Shown here: piece by piece, positions 1 through 9,184 of the stretch
Position numbering within the stretch: the first letter of the stretch is position 1
Layout of the letters: the number at the start of each line of letters is the position of its first letter
Origin: Flavobacteriales bacterium
Lineage (GTDB): Bacteria; Bacteroidota; Bacteroidia; Flavobacteriales_D; Crocinitomicaceae
DNA: 64,000 nt
Direction: 5' to 3'
Assembly: GCA_947497485.1 (NCBI GenBank)
Contig: CANMHB010000005.1
Span: 62,001-126,000, forward strand
Notes under the pieces: model-generated
The model's database searches: none
What the model saw: the letters and a program-made list of their open reading frames with translations, nothing else
What the model was told of the DNA's origin: nothing
Program-made: the position numbers and the translations under genes

Positions 1-2
1 TT

Positions 3-1895
3 ATGACCGACTGGAATGCAAAACGCGAAAGCGTTATTGTAAATGGTGATTTAGAGTATAAATTGCAGAGAACTTTTCAATTCGAAGGAATGTACGACAT
101 TGCCACTGATAACTTGGACCTCTTTCTTGATTTTGTTAACACAGACATCGAATTCACGAATGCATTTATGGACCCATCAGTGGTTAGAGATATTAGTGGA
201 AATCTCAATGGTAAAATTCGTGTAATGGGAAATCCATCTGCACCGAGACTAGAAGGTAAATTAAAATTAAATCAAGGATCCGCATTTGTGGAACTGTTAG
301 GCGTGAAATACACAATTGATGGTGTAATTAATGTTGAAAAAGATGCATTTCTAATCGATCCAATTCCAGTTAGAGATGAAGAAGGAAATACCGCATCTTT
401 AGTAGGTGCGATTAATCACAATAATTTTGAGAAATGGAATTTTGACTTACAATTTAATTTTGAAGACGATTTATTTAAAAGACCTCTAGCTAACGGAAAA
501 TCCATTCCACTTGAACGTTTTATGGTACTTAATACAAAATATAAGGATGGCGATGTATACTATGGTAAAGCTTATGCGAGAGGTTATGCCAATATAGAAG
601 GAACCGAAAGTAGTTTATCAGTTACAGTCGAAGCTGAAACAAAACAAAATACGCAAATTTATTTTCCCATGTACGGAGTTTCAGATCTAAATGAAACAGA
701 AGACTTTGTGACTATAATTGACAAATCCATAAAGGAAAAAGTAAAAAAAGATAAAATTAACCTTTCTGGAATTGACTTAGATATGAAATTTAAGGTCAAC
801 CAAAACGCTAAAATGAATTTGATTTTCAATGATATAACCAATGACGAGATCACAGCAACTGGAAAAGGAGAATTAAATTTAAAATTAGATCAACTCGATA
901 ATATATTTTTAGAAGGTACCTACACGATCTTAGAGGGAAGTAAATATAATTTTACGATGGCTGGAATTCAACAACCATTTGAAATTGAGAAAGGTTCTAC
1001 CATAAAATGGTCTGGTAGTCCTTACGATGCTGATATTAATATCAACACGTATGTGAATATGAAAAAAGTTTCTATTCTTGAATTAAGTCCAGAATTAATG
1101 GATAATTCTCTTTTAAATCAAGAAGTTAACTGTTATTTAAAATTAAATGAGACTTTGCTTGAACCACGAATTACATTTGACATCCAAGCACCAAGAGCAC
1201 CTGAAACCGGCAAAGCATTAATCAGAAGAGTAACTTCGGACAACGATGAGCTGAATAGACAGTTTTTTTCACTATTAATTGCTCGTAAGTTCCAACCTCT
1301 AAAAGGCACCATTTCGGCAAGTAGCTCAGCTGCAATTGACTTATTGGAATCGCAAATCAATGCAGCGTTGAATAATCTCACAGATAATTATAAATTGAAT
1401 GTAGATTATGGTGAAGAAAAAACAATGGGCGAAAAATCATTCGAAGTTGGATTTAAAAAAGGACTTTTAAATGATCGTCTGACAATCTCAAGTAGCATTG
1501 GTGTTGAAAGTAAAAGTTTGAATAGCGAATCTAGCTCTTCTGAATCAGGAGCAAGTGGAAATGGCGCATCTAAAAGTAACGCTCTTATTGGAGATGTAAA
1601 TATTGAATACATTATTAATGAGAAAGGAACGTTTCGTGCAAATATTTTTAATAAATCAAATACGAATTCCATCAATGAACAAGCTGGCCCCTTCACGCAA
1701 GGTGCCGGTATATCATACCTTGAGGAGTTTAATAATTGGAATGACTTTGAATTGGTTCAATATGGCCTCGATGTTTTTCGAAAAGAAGACAAAAAGAAAT
1801 ACCGAAAGAAGAAGAAGAAAACTAAGGTTCCTTCAAATGCAAACATAAACAATCAAGGAAATTCAAATTCAGAAAAAAAGAAAAAGAGGAAGTAA
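3..1895 (+). CDS. TamB-like translocation/assembly protein, C-terminal part (5' truncated by window)
   Basis: The 630 readable residues look like the C-terminal domain (DUF490/TamB_C) of the inner-membrane-anchored protein that works with a BamA-family partner in moving lipids or proteins to the outer membrane. They show the repetitive alternating beta pattern of the family, including GKIRVMGNPSAPRLEGKLKL near residue 70 and a region around residues 380-440 (LEPRITFDI, then RQFFSLLIARKF). TamB proteins usually exceed 1000 residues, so the gene almost certainly starts upstream and the ATG at 3 is only the first one in the window. The end is odd: a serine-rich stretch near residues 505-525 and a very lysine-rich tail from about residue 590 to the stop. 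The family call is fairly sure; the role in this organism is inferred. Confidence 0.85.
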   Translation: MTDWNAKRESVIVNGDLEYKLQRTFQFEGMYDIATDNLDLFLDFVNTDIEFTNAFMDPSVVRDISGNLNGKIRVMGNPSAPRLEGKLKLNQGSAFVELLGVKYTIDGVINVEKDAFLIDPIPVRDEEGNTASLVGAINHNNFEKWNFDLQFNFEDDLFKRPLANGKSIPLERFMVLNTKYKDGDVYYGKAYARGYANIEGTESSLSVTVEAETKQNTQIYFPMYGVSDLNETEDFVTIIDKSIKEKVKKDKINLSGIDLDMKFKVNQNAKMNLIFNDITNDEITATGKGELNLKLDQLDNIFLEGTYTILEGSKYNFTMAGIQQPFEIEKGSTIKWSGSPYDADININTYVNMKKVSILELSPELMDNSLLNQEVNCYLKLNETLLEPRITFDIQAPRAPETGKALIRRVTSDNDELNRQFFSLLIARKFQPLKGTISASSSAAIDLLESQINAALNNLTDNYKLNVDYGEEKTMGEKSFEVGFKKGLLNDRLTISSSIGVESKSLNSESSSSESGASGNGASKSNALIGDVNIEYIINEKGTFRANIFNKSNTNSINEQAGPFTQGAGISYLEEFNNWNDFELVQYGLDVFRKEDKKKYRKKKKKTKVPSNANINNQGNSNSEKKKKRK

Positions 1896-1911
1896 GTTGA
1901 AATTTCAGTAG

Positions 1912-1919
1912 TATTTTTG
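1912..1919 (+). promoter_or_regulatory. Possible -7 element upstream of accC
   Basis: TATTTTTG matches the Bacteroidota -7 consensus TAnnTTTG and lies 39 bases before the accC start codon. No TTG is found at the expected -33 distance, so this is a weak prediction. Confidence 0.3.
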
Positions 1920-1958
1920 AATTGAAGAAAGAAATAGAACTAAAAACCAAATTAACGT

Positions 1959-3443
1959 ATGCAAAAAGTCTTAATAGCTAATCGCGGAGAAATTGCTCGG
2001 AGAATCATTCGAACGCTTAAAAAGATGAATATTTCTACAGTCGCCGTCTATTCCGATGCCGATAGAAATGCACCACACGTTCTTGAAGCAGATGAAGCTG
2101 TTCATTTAGGAGCAAGTCCATCTTCCGAGAGTTACTTGAAGCAAGATTTAATTTTGGATTATTGTAAAAAACTTAATGTGGATGGTATTCACCCTGGCTA
2201 TGGCTTTTTATCCGAAAATGCAGGTTTTGCTAAAAAAGTGAAGGCTGCCGGAATTAAACTAATTGGCCCCTCCCCTGAATCGATGGAAATAATGGGAGAT
2301 AAACTGAGTGCAAAACAAGCCGTGAAAAAGTTTAATGTTCCATTAGTCCCAGGTGTTGATGAAGCTATTTCAGATGTTACGGAAGCGAAGAAAATTGCTC
2401 AAGAAGTTGGATATCCAATACTAATTAAAGCTTCAGCCGGAGGAGGTGGTAAAGGAATGCGTTTGGTTCAGCATCCAGATGAATTTGAAGAACAAATGCA
2501 GATGGCTCAAAATGAGGCTCGTTCATCTTTTGGCGATGATGCTGTATTCATAGAGAAATTCGTTGACAAACCACGACACATCGAAATCCAAGTCTTTGCA
2601 GATCAACTCGGAAATGTTGTCTATTTATTTGAAAGAGAGTGTTCTGTTCAACGAAGACATCAAAAAGTCATCGAAGAAGCTCCAAGTGCAGTTTTAACTC
2701 CTGAATTGAGAAAACAAATGGGCGAAGCTGCTGTTGCAGTATGTAAAGCGTGTAATTATGAAGGAGCTGGAACCGTTGAGTTTTTGCTTGATGCTTCATT
2801 GAATTTTTACTTCCTCGAAATGAACACACGTTTACAAGTTGAGCATCCAGTTACTGAGGAAATTACTGGATTAGACTTGGTAGAATGGCAAGTTCGCGTG
2901 GCACGTGGTGAAAAACTACCAAAACTGCAAGATGAACTTAAAATTAACGGTCACGCAGTTGAAATTAGGGTTTATGCTGAAGATACGCTGAATGGCTTTA
3001 CACCAGACATCGGAACGCTTTCACGTTATCGAATTCCAAGTGGTAAAAACATTCGTGTTGATGATGCATTCTTAGAAGGTATGGATATTCCAATTTATTA
3101 CGATCCAATGATTGCAAAACTCGTCGTTTGGGGAGAAACGCGCCAAGAAGCAATGGATAGAGCGATTGATGCAATTGACAATTATCAGATTTCTGGTGTC
3201 AAAACAACATTGGACTTTGGAAAATTCGTTTTAAAACATCCCGCTTTTCGCAGTGGAGATTTTGACACCAATTTCATTAAACATTATTTTCAAGATCCTT
3301 ACATCGTTAATTCGGCAATGAAAGAAGAAGAGGATGCTTTAGTTCATGCAATTGATGATATTTGGAATGATTTAAAAAAAGTAAAAACTACTGAATTTGC
3401 GTCACGGGAAATTGGATCTTCCTGGAAAAACAGAATCGAGTAA
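1959..3443 (+). CDS. accC: Biotin carboxylase (acetyl-/acyl-CoA carboxylase subunit)
   Basis: This enzyme carboxylates the biotin of a carrier protein using ATP and bicarbonate, the first half-reaction of acetyl-CoA or another acyl-CoA carboxylase. The N-terminal biotin-carboxylase fold begins MQKVLIANRGEIARRIIRTL. The ATP-grasp glycine loop KASAGGGGKGMRLV lies near residue 160, and the active-site stretch EMNTRLQVEHPVTEE lies near residue 290. At 494 residues it has the length of a free biotin carboxylase, with no fused biotinyl domain. No accB or carboxyltransferase gene is adjacent, so the carboxylase it belongs to (acetyl-CoA or propionyl-CoA) cannot be decided here. Confidence 0.92.
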   Translation: MQKVLIANRGEIARRIIRTLKKMNISTVAVYSDADRNAPHVLEADEAVHLGASPSSESYLKQDLILDYCKKLNVDGIHPGYGFLSENAGFAKKVKAAGIKLIGPSPESMEIMGDKLSAKQAVKKFNVPLVPGVDEAISDVTEAKKIAQEVGYPILIKASAGGGGKGMRLVQHPDEFEEQMQMAQNEARSSFGDDAVFIEKFVDKPRHIEIQVFADQLGNVVYLFERECSVQRRHQKVIEEAPSAVLTPELRKQMGEAAVAVCKACNYEGAGTVEFLLDASLNFYFLEMNTRLQVEHPVTEEITGLDLVEWQVRVARGEKLPKLQDELKINGHAVEIRVYAEDTLNGFTPDIGTLSRYRIPSGKNIRVDDAFLEGMDIPIYYDPMIAKLVVWGETRQEAMDRAIDAIDNYQISGVKTTLDFGKFVLKHPAFRSGDFDTNFIKHYFQDPYIVNSAMKEEEDALVHAIDDIWNDLKKVKTTEFASREIGSSWKNRIE

Positions 3444-3510
3444 AATTATTTTGATTTAGTCAATTTTTGAAAAAGAAAATAAATTACTTTTACAACTCAA
3501 AATTTCAACG

Positions 3511-4722
3511 ATGAATTTACACGAATATCAAGGAAAGTCAATTTTAAAAAGCTACGGTGTTGCAATACAAGAAGGTATTGTTGTTGACCGTGTTGAAGAT
3601 GCTGTTGAAGCGGCAAAAAAATTAACAGAACAAACTGGAACTGGTTGGTATGTTATCAAGGCCCAAATTCATGCTGGAGGTCGCGGTAAAGGAAAAGTTG
3701 AAGAAACAGGATCAAATGGTGTTGTTCTTGCTAAAGGAATCAACGAAGTTGAGGATAAAGTTAAAGGAATATTAGGTGGACATTTAGTTACACTTCAGAC
3801 AAATGGTAAAGGTAAAAAAGTAAACAAGGTTCTTATCGCACAAGACGTTTATTACCCTGGCCCAACTGAAGTTAAAGAGTTCTACATGTCAGTTCTTCTG
3901 GACCGTGAAAAAGGTAGAAATGTAATTGTATACTCAACTGAAGGTGGTATGGACATCGAGCATGTTGCCGAACACACACCAGAAAAAATTCATAGAGAAG
4001 TTATTGATCCACGTGTTGGTTTACAAGGATTTCAAACTAGAAAAATTGCATTCAACCTTGGTTTATCTGGTGAGGCATTCAAACAAATGACAAAGTTTGT
4101 TGCTTCGTTGTATAAAGCATACGAAGGAATTGATGCTTCGATGTTCGAAATTAACCCATTATTTAAAACATCTGATGACAAAATTATTGCCGTGGATGCA
4201 AAAGTAACCTTGGATGGAAACGGATTGTTCCGTCATCCGGATTATGAAGCAATGCGCGATAAAACAGAAGAAGATCCAACAGAAGTAGAAGCTGACGAAG
4301 CAGGATTGAATTTTGTAAAATTGGATGGTAACGTTGGTTGTATGGTGAATGGTGCAGGTTTAGCTATGGCGACTATGGATATCATCAAACTTTCAGGCGG
4401 TAACCCAGCAAATTTCTTGGACGTTGGTGGAACGGCAAATGCAGAGCGCGTTGAAAAAGCATTCCATATCATCTTAAAAGATCCAAATGTAAAAGCAATT
4501 TTGATTAATATCTTTGGAGGAATCGTTCGTTGTGATCGCGTTGCGCAAGGAATTGTTGATGCATACAAAAACATCGGTGAAATTCCAGTTCCAATTATCG
4601 TTCGTTTACAAGGAACAAATGCAGAAGAAGCAAAAAGATTAATCGATGAATCAGGATTGAATGTTCATTCTGCCGTTTTACTTCAAGAAGCTGCAGACAA
4701 AGTAAAAGAAGTTCTATCTTAA
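3511..4722 (+). CDS. sucC: Succinate-CoA ligase, ADP-forming, beta subunit
   Basis: Beta subunit of succinyl-CoA synthetase, which couples succinyl-CoA cleavage to ATP (or GTP) formation in the TCA cycle. It starts with the canonical MNLHEYQGKSILKSYGV. The ATP-grasp loop is VIKAQIHAGGRGKGKVEE near residue 50, the metal/nucleotide region FEINPLF lies near residue 213, and the subunit-interface motif INIFGGIVRCD lies near residue 337. Its 403 residues are normal for the family. The alpha subunit is not next door: sucD lies about 49 kb downstream on the same strand. A clear terminator follows at 4742-4766. Confidence 0.96.
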   Translation: MNLHEYQGKSILKSYGVAIQEGIVVDRVEDAVEAAKKLTEQTGTGWYVIKAQIHAGGRGKGKVEETGSNGVVLAKGINEVEDKVKGILGGHLVTLQTNGKGKKVNKVLIAQDVYYPGPTEVKEFYMSVLLDREKGRNVIVYSTEGGMDIEHVAEHTPEKIHREVIDPRVGLQGFQTRKIAFNLGLSGEAFKQMTKFVASLYKAYEGIDASMFEINPLFKTSDDKIIAVDAKVTLDGNGLFRHPDYEAMRDKTEEDPTEVEADEAGLNFVKLDGNVGCMVNGAGLAMATMDIIKLSGGNPANFLDVGGTANAERVEKAFHIILKDPNVKAILINIFGGIVRCDRVAQGIVDAYKNIGEIPVPIIVRLQGTNAEEAKRLIDESGLNVHSAVLLQEAADKVKEVLS

Positions 4723-4741
4723 TATATAATTTTCATATTTT

Positions 4742-4766
4742 AAAGCCATCCTCGGGTGGCTTTTTT
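4742..4766 (+). terminator. Rho-independent terminator after sucC
   Basis: AAAGCCA (4742-4748) pairs with TGGCTTT (4757-4763) around a short GC-rich loop. A run of six T starts at 4761. It lies 20 bases after the sucC stop. Confidence 0.85.
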
Positions 4767-4813
4767 CATTTGAAATAAAATCAACTTTTACCTGTTACTA
4801 TTGTAATTGGGAA

Positions 4814-5719
4814 TTAAAGCTTTTGAGCAAATTCTTTCGATATTCCCTTGTTTGTTTTGGAATATGTCAATATTCCATCATTGATTTTCCAATTTGGATT
4901 CTCCCAAACGCTGTCAGTTTTGAAAAGATAATTCGCTTCTCCTGATTTGACATTTATCAAATAAAAATTATATGAAAAATTGGTTTCGACAACCAAGTAA
5001 AAATTTCCGGTAGATTTATCATGTAGGATCGTTCTTCCTTTGTTACTTGAGATTAAAGGCTTCGTAGTTATAACCTCATTTGATGAAAGAACGTCCCCTG
5101 AAAGATTAATTACACTTACTTTCTCAACTCCTTGACTAAAACAAACGACTTCATCATTCAAAGCAAATACGAACGACGGTTGTTTTGAAAATCGATAATT
5201 GTATTGAGAAATATTATTTGGTTTTAAATCCGAGATGTAATCATTCGAACTTGCCAAAGATAATTGCGTTTGAAAACTATTAGATGAACATGTCATAAGA
5301 GGATCGCCGTTTAAAAAACCACTTTTCCTTCTGTCTGAATATTGATTTCTCTTTCTTTTCTTGTGACTACTTCTTGGTTGGATATGAACCTCACTTTGAA
5401 TTATAGAGGAAACATCTAAAAAGGAGTAATAAATATATTCATTTTTCGATATTTCAGTTGGACGAAAAGCTCCTTCTCCGTTTTGAATTTCAATTTTCTC
5501 AGACAAAGGGTAATCGCCAACCTCACTTTTCGCAACCAATAAGGTTTTCGAATCGGGCAATAAACCAGTAAAAAAGTTTCCTGAGTTGGAAATAGATTCA
5601 GTAGAAAAGTTGAATCCTTGATTTTTCAACAAGATACTTAAATCCATATTATCTTGAGCCCGACAAATTATATTGAGGAAAACAAACAAAATCAGAACTA
5701 TTATTTTCCCATTACTCAT
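4814..5719 (-). CDS. Exported protein of unknown function
   Basis: I do not recognise this 301-residue protein. Residues 1-21 form a typical signal peptide: a hydrophobic core ILFVFLNI followed by an A-Q cleavage context (CRAQ). A basic patch SHKKRKRNQYSDRRK lies near residue 120. The C-terminal half has repeated short beta-strand segments such as FVFALNDEVVCFSQG and GNFYLVVETNFSYNFYLI, compatible with a small beta-propeller. It starts 30 bases after cutC and is probably co-transcribed with it. Export is well supported; no function is inferred. Confidence 0.7.
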   Translation of the reverse strand: MSNGKIIVLILFVFLNIICRAQDNMDLSILLKNQGFNFSTESISNSGNFFTGLLPDSKTLLVAKSEVGDYPLSEKIEIQNGEGAFRPTEISKNEYIYYSFLDVSSIIQSEVHIQPRSSHKKRKRNQYSDRRKSGFLNGDPLMTCSSNSFQTQLSLASSNDYISDLKPNNISQYNYRFSKQPSFVFALNDEVVCFSQGVEKVSVINLSGDVLSSNEVITTKPLISSNKGRTILHDKSTGNFYLVVETNFSYNFYLINVKSGEANYLFKTDSVWENPNWKINDGILTYSKTNKGISKEFAQKL

Positions 5720-5749
5720 AAATCAAATTTTCTATGAAGTTAATTCTTT

Positions 5750-6451
5750 TTATTGATTCAAAAAAACATCCAATAAACGCTCAATTCGATTTTTATCCGC
5801 CTTCAATATCGTTTCTGAAAAGGCGGATTCTTCATCAAGCAAGGCTTTTACTGTTCCTGAAAAATGAATTGCACTCGGACGAACTTCATCTCGAATCTTT
5901 AAAATATTGCCAGCATTAACTCCTCCCCCAACCATGATTTCGATTCTATCATCGGCAAAATCAACCATATTTTTTAAATTTTGAAATCCAATATCCACAT
6001 TTGAGGCAAATCCAGACGTTAAAATTCGGTCAACGCGTTGGGAAATTAATGTCTCCATTGATCTTTTCCATTCGATTGTTTCATCAAAGGCCCTGTGGAA
6101 AGTCAACTTCATATCACCTTTAACTTCATGAACACACTGAATAAATTCAGTATCAATCTCAAAATTTTGTTTCAAAGAACCGATGACAACGCCTGAAATT
6201 CCTATCTGTTGACAAAACTTGATATCATTCAACATTATATTCTTTTCTTGATCTGAATATTGAAATCCACCAGCGCGTGGTCGAATAAGCACATGTGTTT
6301 CAATTCCAAAATCTTGAGCATATTTAATAATTCCAGCCGAGGGGGTTGTTCCACCCTGATCGAGATTTTGACACAATTCAATTCGATTAATCTCAAGCTC
6401 CTTTGCAATTAAAACAGCCTCTTGGGATGCCGCACATAATTCAATTTTCAT
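5750..6451 (-). CDS. cutC: CutC family copper homeostasis protein
   Basis: A TIM-barrel protein of the CutC family, historically tied to copper tolerance but with an unsettled biochemical role. The start is taken at 6451, giving the characteristic beginning MKIELCAASQEAVLIAKE; a longer frame adds 17 residues without homology character. Other family signatures are NRIELCQNLDQGGTTPS near residue 25, HVLIRPRAGGFQYS near residue 55 and DRILTSG near residue 160. A late MVGGGVNAGNI segment resembles the phosphate-site loop of barrel enzymes. The 233-residue length is typical. It probably leads a two-gene operon with the exported protein at 4814-5719. Confidence 0.92.
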   Translation of the reverse strand: MKIELCAASQEAVLIAKELEINRIELCQNLDQGGTTPSAGIIKYAQDFGIETHVLIRPRAGGFQYSDQEKNIMLNDIKFCQQIGISGVVIGSLKQNFEIDTEFIQCVHEVKGDMKLTFHRAFDETIEWKRSMETLISQRVDRILTSGFASNVDIGFQNLKNMVDFADDRIEIMVGGGVNAGNILKIRDEVRPSAIHFSGTVKALLDEESAFSETILKADKNRIERLLDVFLNQ

Positions 6452-6587
6452 AAAACAACTAATGGAAAGTGAAAGTGCAAATTTTATTTGACAATCGCAC
6501 AAAAATCAAATCAAAAATGAGTCATCCCTTCATTTAAAATTTAATCAAAGCTTTAATTTTAAACACACAACAAGGAGCTATTTTCAT

Positions 6588-6595
6588 TATATTTG
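6588..6595 (+). promoter_or_regulatory. -7 promoter element for the E1 fusion gene
   Basis: TATATTTG followed by C is a perfect match to the Bacteroidota -7 consensus TAnnTTTG. It sits 19 bases before the start codon at 6615, so the leader would be about 14 bases. No convincing -33 TTG is seen. Confidence 0.55.
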
Positions 6596-6614
6596 CTTTC
6601 ATTACAATTCCGTT

Positions 6615-9059
6615 ATGTCAGCAAAAACAAAAGAATCAACCAATTCATCTATTGATTTTGACACTTTCAAAAACGAAATACTTGCCGATTTTCGATTGGC
6701 GTGTGAGTCTCGCGAAGCTTCGCTACTCGGAAGAAAAGAGGTGTTAACTGGAAAGGCCAAGTTCGGAATTTTTGGTGATGGTAAGGAAGTCGCGCAGATT
6801 GCACTTGCCAAGCAATATCAAAACGGTGATTTCCGGTCTGGTTATTACCGAGATCAAACTTTGATGTTTGCAATAGGAGAGTTGACTTTGGAACAATATT
6901 TCGCTGGTCTTTATGCGCATACAGATGTTGAAATAGAACCACTTTCTGCTGGAAGACAAATGGGAGGTCATTATTCAACGAGAAACATTGATGAAAATGG
7001 GGAATGGAAAGATTTAACCAAACAAAAAAATAGTTCTTCTGACATTTCTCCTACCGCAGGTCAAATGCCCAGACTTGTTGGATTAGCTCAAGCGTCTAAG
7101 GTTTATCGAAATAATCCAGTTTTAAGTGAATTACCTCAATTTAAGAAATTCAGTAACCAAGGAAATGAAGTTGCTTTTGGAACTATTGGCGACGCGTCCA
7201 CATCAGAAGGTCCTTTCTGGGAATCCATTAATGCGATGGGCGTTATGCAGGTTCCAGTTGTGATGTCTGTTTGGGATGACGGCTATGGAATTTCTGTTCC
7301 GAGAGAATTTCAAACTACAAAAGGAAGCATATCCGAAGCATTAGCTGGAATGCAACGAACGAAAGAAAAAACTGGTTACGAAATATATGTTTCAAAAGGT
7401 TGGGACTACGCTCATTTATGTGAAACCTATGAAAAGGCCGTAAAAATTGCTCGCGAAGAACACGTTCCAGTATTAGTTCACGTTAAAGAGGTTAATCAAC
7501 CACAAGGTCATTCTACATCTGGCTCACATGAACGATATAAATCCGAAGATCGTTTGAAGTGGGAATCAGAATATGACTGTATTCAAAAATTCAAGGAATG
7601 GATTCTAGCATTCAATGCTGATGGTTTGACCATTTCAAATGAAGCTGAAATCGAACAAATTCAAAAAGAAGCAAAGGATCGCGTTCGAGAAGCCAAAAAT
7701 GCAGCATGGAAAGCTTTTTCCGACACTATAAAGAAAGACCTATATGAAGTTGTTTTAATCCTTAAGGCATTGGCAACTGAAAGCTCAAACGGAGTTTTCA
7801 TTTCAAAAGAAGCAGAAGCACTTGAAAAAGCTTTCGAACCTATTCGAAAAGATGTTCTATCAATTGCAAGAAAGGTTTTAAGAATGGTGCGTGATGAAAA
7901 TTGCGCCTCTAAAATTGCTCTTTCCTCTTGGATACAGAAAAGTTTATCGGATAATTACGAACGTTATAGTTCTTATCTATATTCTGAGTCAGAAAAAAGT
8001 GTTTTAAAAATACCTGCAATCCCCCCAATTTTCAGCAATGAAAGTAAAATGGAAGATGGCCGAATTGTTTTACGTGAAAACTATCGAAAACTATTAGAAA
8101 AGTATCCTGAACTACTCGTTTTTGGAGAAGACGCAGGGAAAATTGGAGGTGTAAATCAAACGCTAGAAGGATTACAAGAGCAATTTGGTGAAATTCGAGT
8201 TTTTGATACAGGAATTCGTGAATGTACCATAATCGGTCAAGGAATCGGGATGGCCATGCGCGGCCTCCGACCAATTGCTGAAATTCAGTATTTAGATTAC
8301 TTACTTTATGCGCTACAAGTAATGTCGGATGACTTATCCACCGTTCAGTATAGAACGAAAGGGGGGCAAAAAGCACCATTAATTATTTCAACCCGTGGAC
8401 ATCGTTTGGAAGGCATTTGGCACAGCGGTTCTCCGATGGGGATGATTGTGAATGCTGTTCGCGGCATGCACGTTTGTGTTCCTAGAAATATGACTAAAGC
8501 AGCCGGATTTTATAATACGTTAATGGCTGCCGACGAACCAGCATTGGTCGTTGAACCATTAAATGGTTATCGTTCCAAAGAGAAAATGCCTGACAATGTT
8601 GGCGAATTCAGGGAACCACTCGGAATTCCAGAAATTGTGAAAGAAGGTTTAGATTTGACAATTGTTTCATATGGATCTACTTTCAACTTATGTCAAATTG
8701 CAGCACAGACACTTGAAGAAATGGGGATTTCAGTAGAATTAATTGACGTTCAGACTTTAATTCCTTTTGATATAAACTACTTAATTGCTGATTCAGTTAA
8801 AAAGACAAATCGCTTATTAATTGTAGATGAAGATGTTAGCAGTGGAGCAACGGCATACATGTTGGATAAAATTTTGGTAGAACAAAAAGCATATTATCAT
8901 TTGGATTCAGCACCAACTACCCTAAGCGCAAAAGATCATCGTCCGGCATATGGAACTGATGGCGATTACTTTTCAAAGCCAAGTATTGACGACATCGTTG
9001 AGAAGGCATACGGCATTATGAATGAAGTTGATCCGTTAGAGTATCCAAAAATTTATTGA
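6615..9059 (+). CDS. Fused alpha/beta E1 component of a 2-oxo acid dehydrogenase
   Basis: Thiamine-diphosphate E1, probably of the branched-chain 2-oxoacid or pyruvate dehydrogenase complex, with the alpha and beta subunits joined in one 814-residue chain. The alpha half (about residues 30-330) contains QMGGHYSTRN, the ThDP/Mg segment GDASTSEGPFWESIN near residue 195 and WDDGYGISV. A helical linker (about 340-470) joins it to the beta half, which has LLVFGEDAGKIGGVNQ, FDTGIRECTIIGQGIGMAM and VVEPLNGYRSKE. Fused E1 proteins are common in Bacteroidota. No E2 or conventional E3 gene is adjacent, so substrate choice is left open. An intact -7 promoter lies just upstream. Confidence 0.9.
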   Translation: MSAKTKESTNSSIDFDTFKNEILADFRLACESREASLLGRKEVLTGKAKFGIFGDGKEVAQIALAKQYQNGDFRSGYYRDQTLMFAIGELTLEQYFAGLYAHTDVEIEPLSAGRQMGGHYSTRNIDENGEWKDLTKQKNSSSDISPTAGQMPRLVGLAQASKVYRNNPVLSELPQFKKFSNQGNEVAFGTIGDASTSEGPFWESINAMGVMQVPVVMSVWDDGYGISVPREFQTTKGSISEALAGMQRTKEKTGYEIYVSKGWDYAHLCETYEKAVKIAREEHVPVLVHVKEVNQPQGHSTSGSHERYKSEDRLKWESEYDCIQKFKEWILAFNADGLTISNEAEIEQIQKEAKDRVREAKNAAWKAFSDTIKKDLYEVVLILKALATESSNGVFISKEAEALEKAFEPIRKDVLSIARKVLRMVRDENCASKIALSSWIQKSLSDNYERYSSYLYSESEKSVLKIPAIPPIFSNESKMEDGRIVLRENYRKLLEKYPELLVFGEDAGKIGGVNQTLEGLQEQFGEIRVFDTGIRECTIIGQGIGMAMRGLRPIAEIQYLDYLLYALQVMSDDLSTVQYRTKGGQKAPLIISTRGHRLEGIWHSGSPMGMIVNAVRGMHVCVPRNMTKAAGFYNTLMAADEPALVVEPLNGYRSKEKMPDNVGEFREPLGIPEIVKEGLDLTIVSYGSTFNLCQIAAQTLEEMGISVELIDVQTLIPFDINYLIADSVKKTNRLLIVDEDVSSGATAYMLDKILVEQKAYYHLDSAPTTLSAKDHRPAYGTDGDYFSKPSIDDIVEKAYGIMNEVDPLEYPKIY

Positions 9060-9184
9060 TTCGGTTACTTTATAGGAACTATTAGAGACGTAGAATAATT
9101 TTTCTCGTTAAAAATAGGAAAATAAATGAATGTATATAAATTTTAAAACTCATATCTAAAATTTAAAGCCCGTTCACTTTCTGA

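Noticed and set aside
3444..3510. A sucC promoter TTG ... TACTTTTA
   Set aside because: The spacer is only 15 bases and the -7 box lacks its final G; not strong enough to list.
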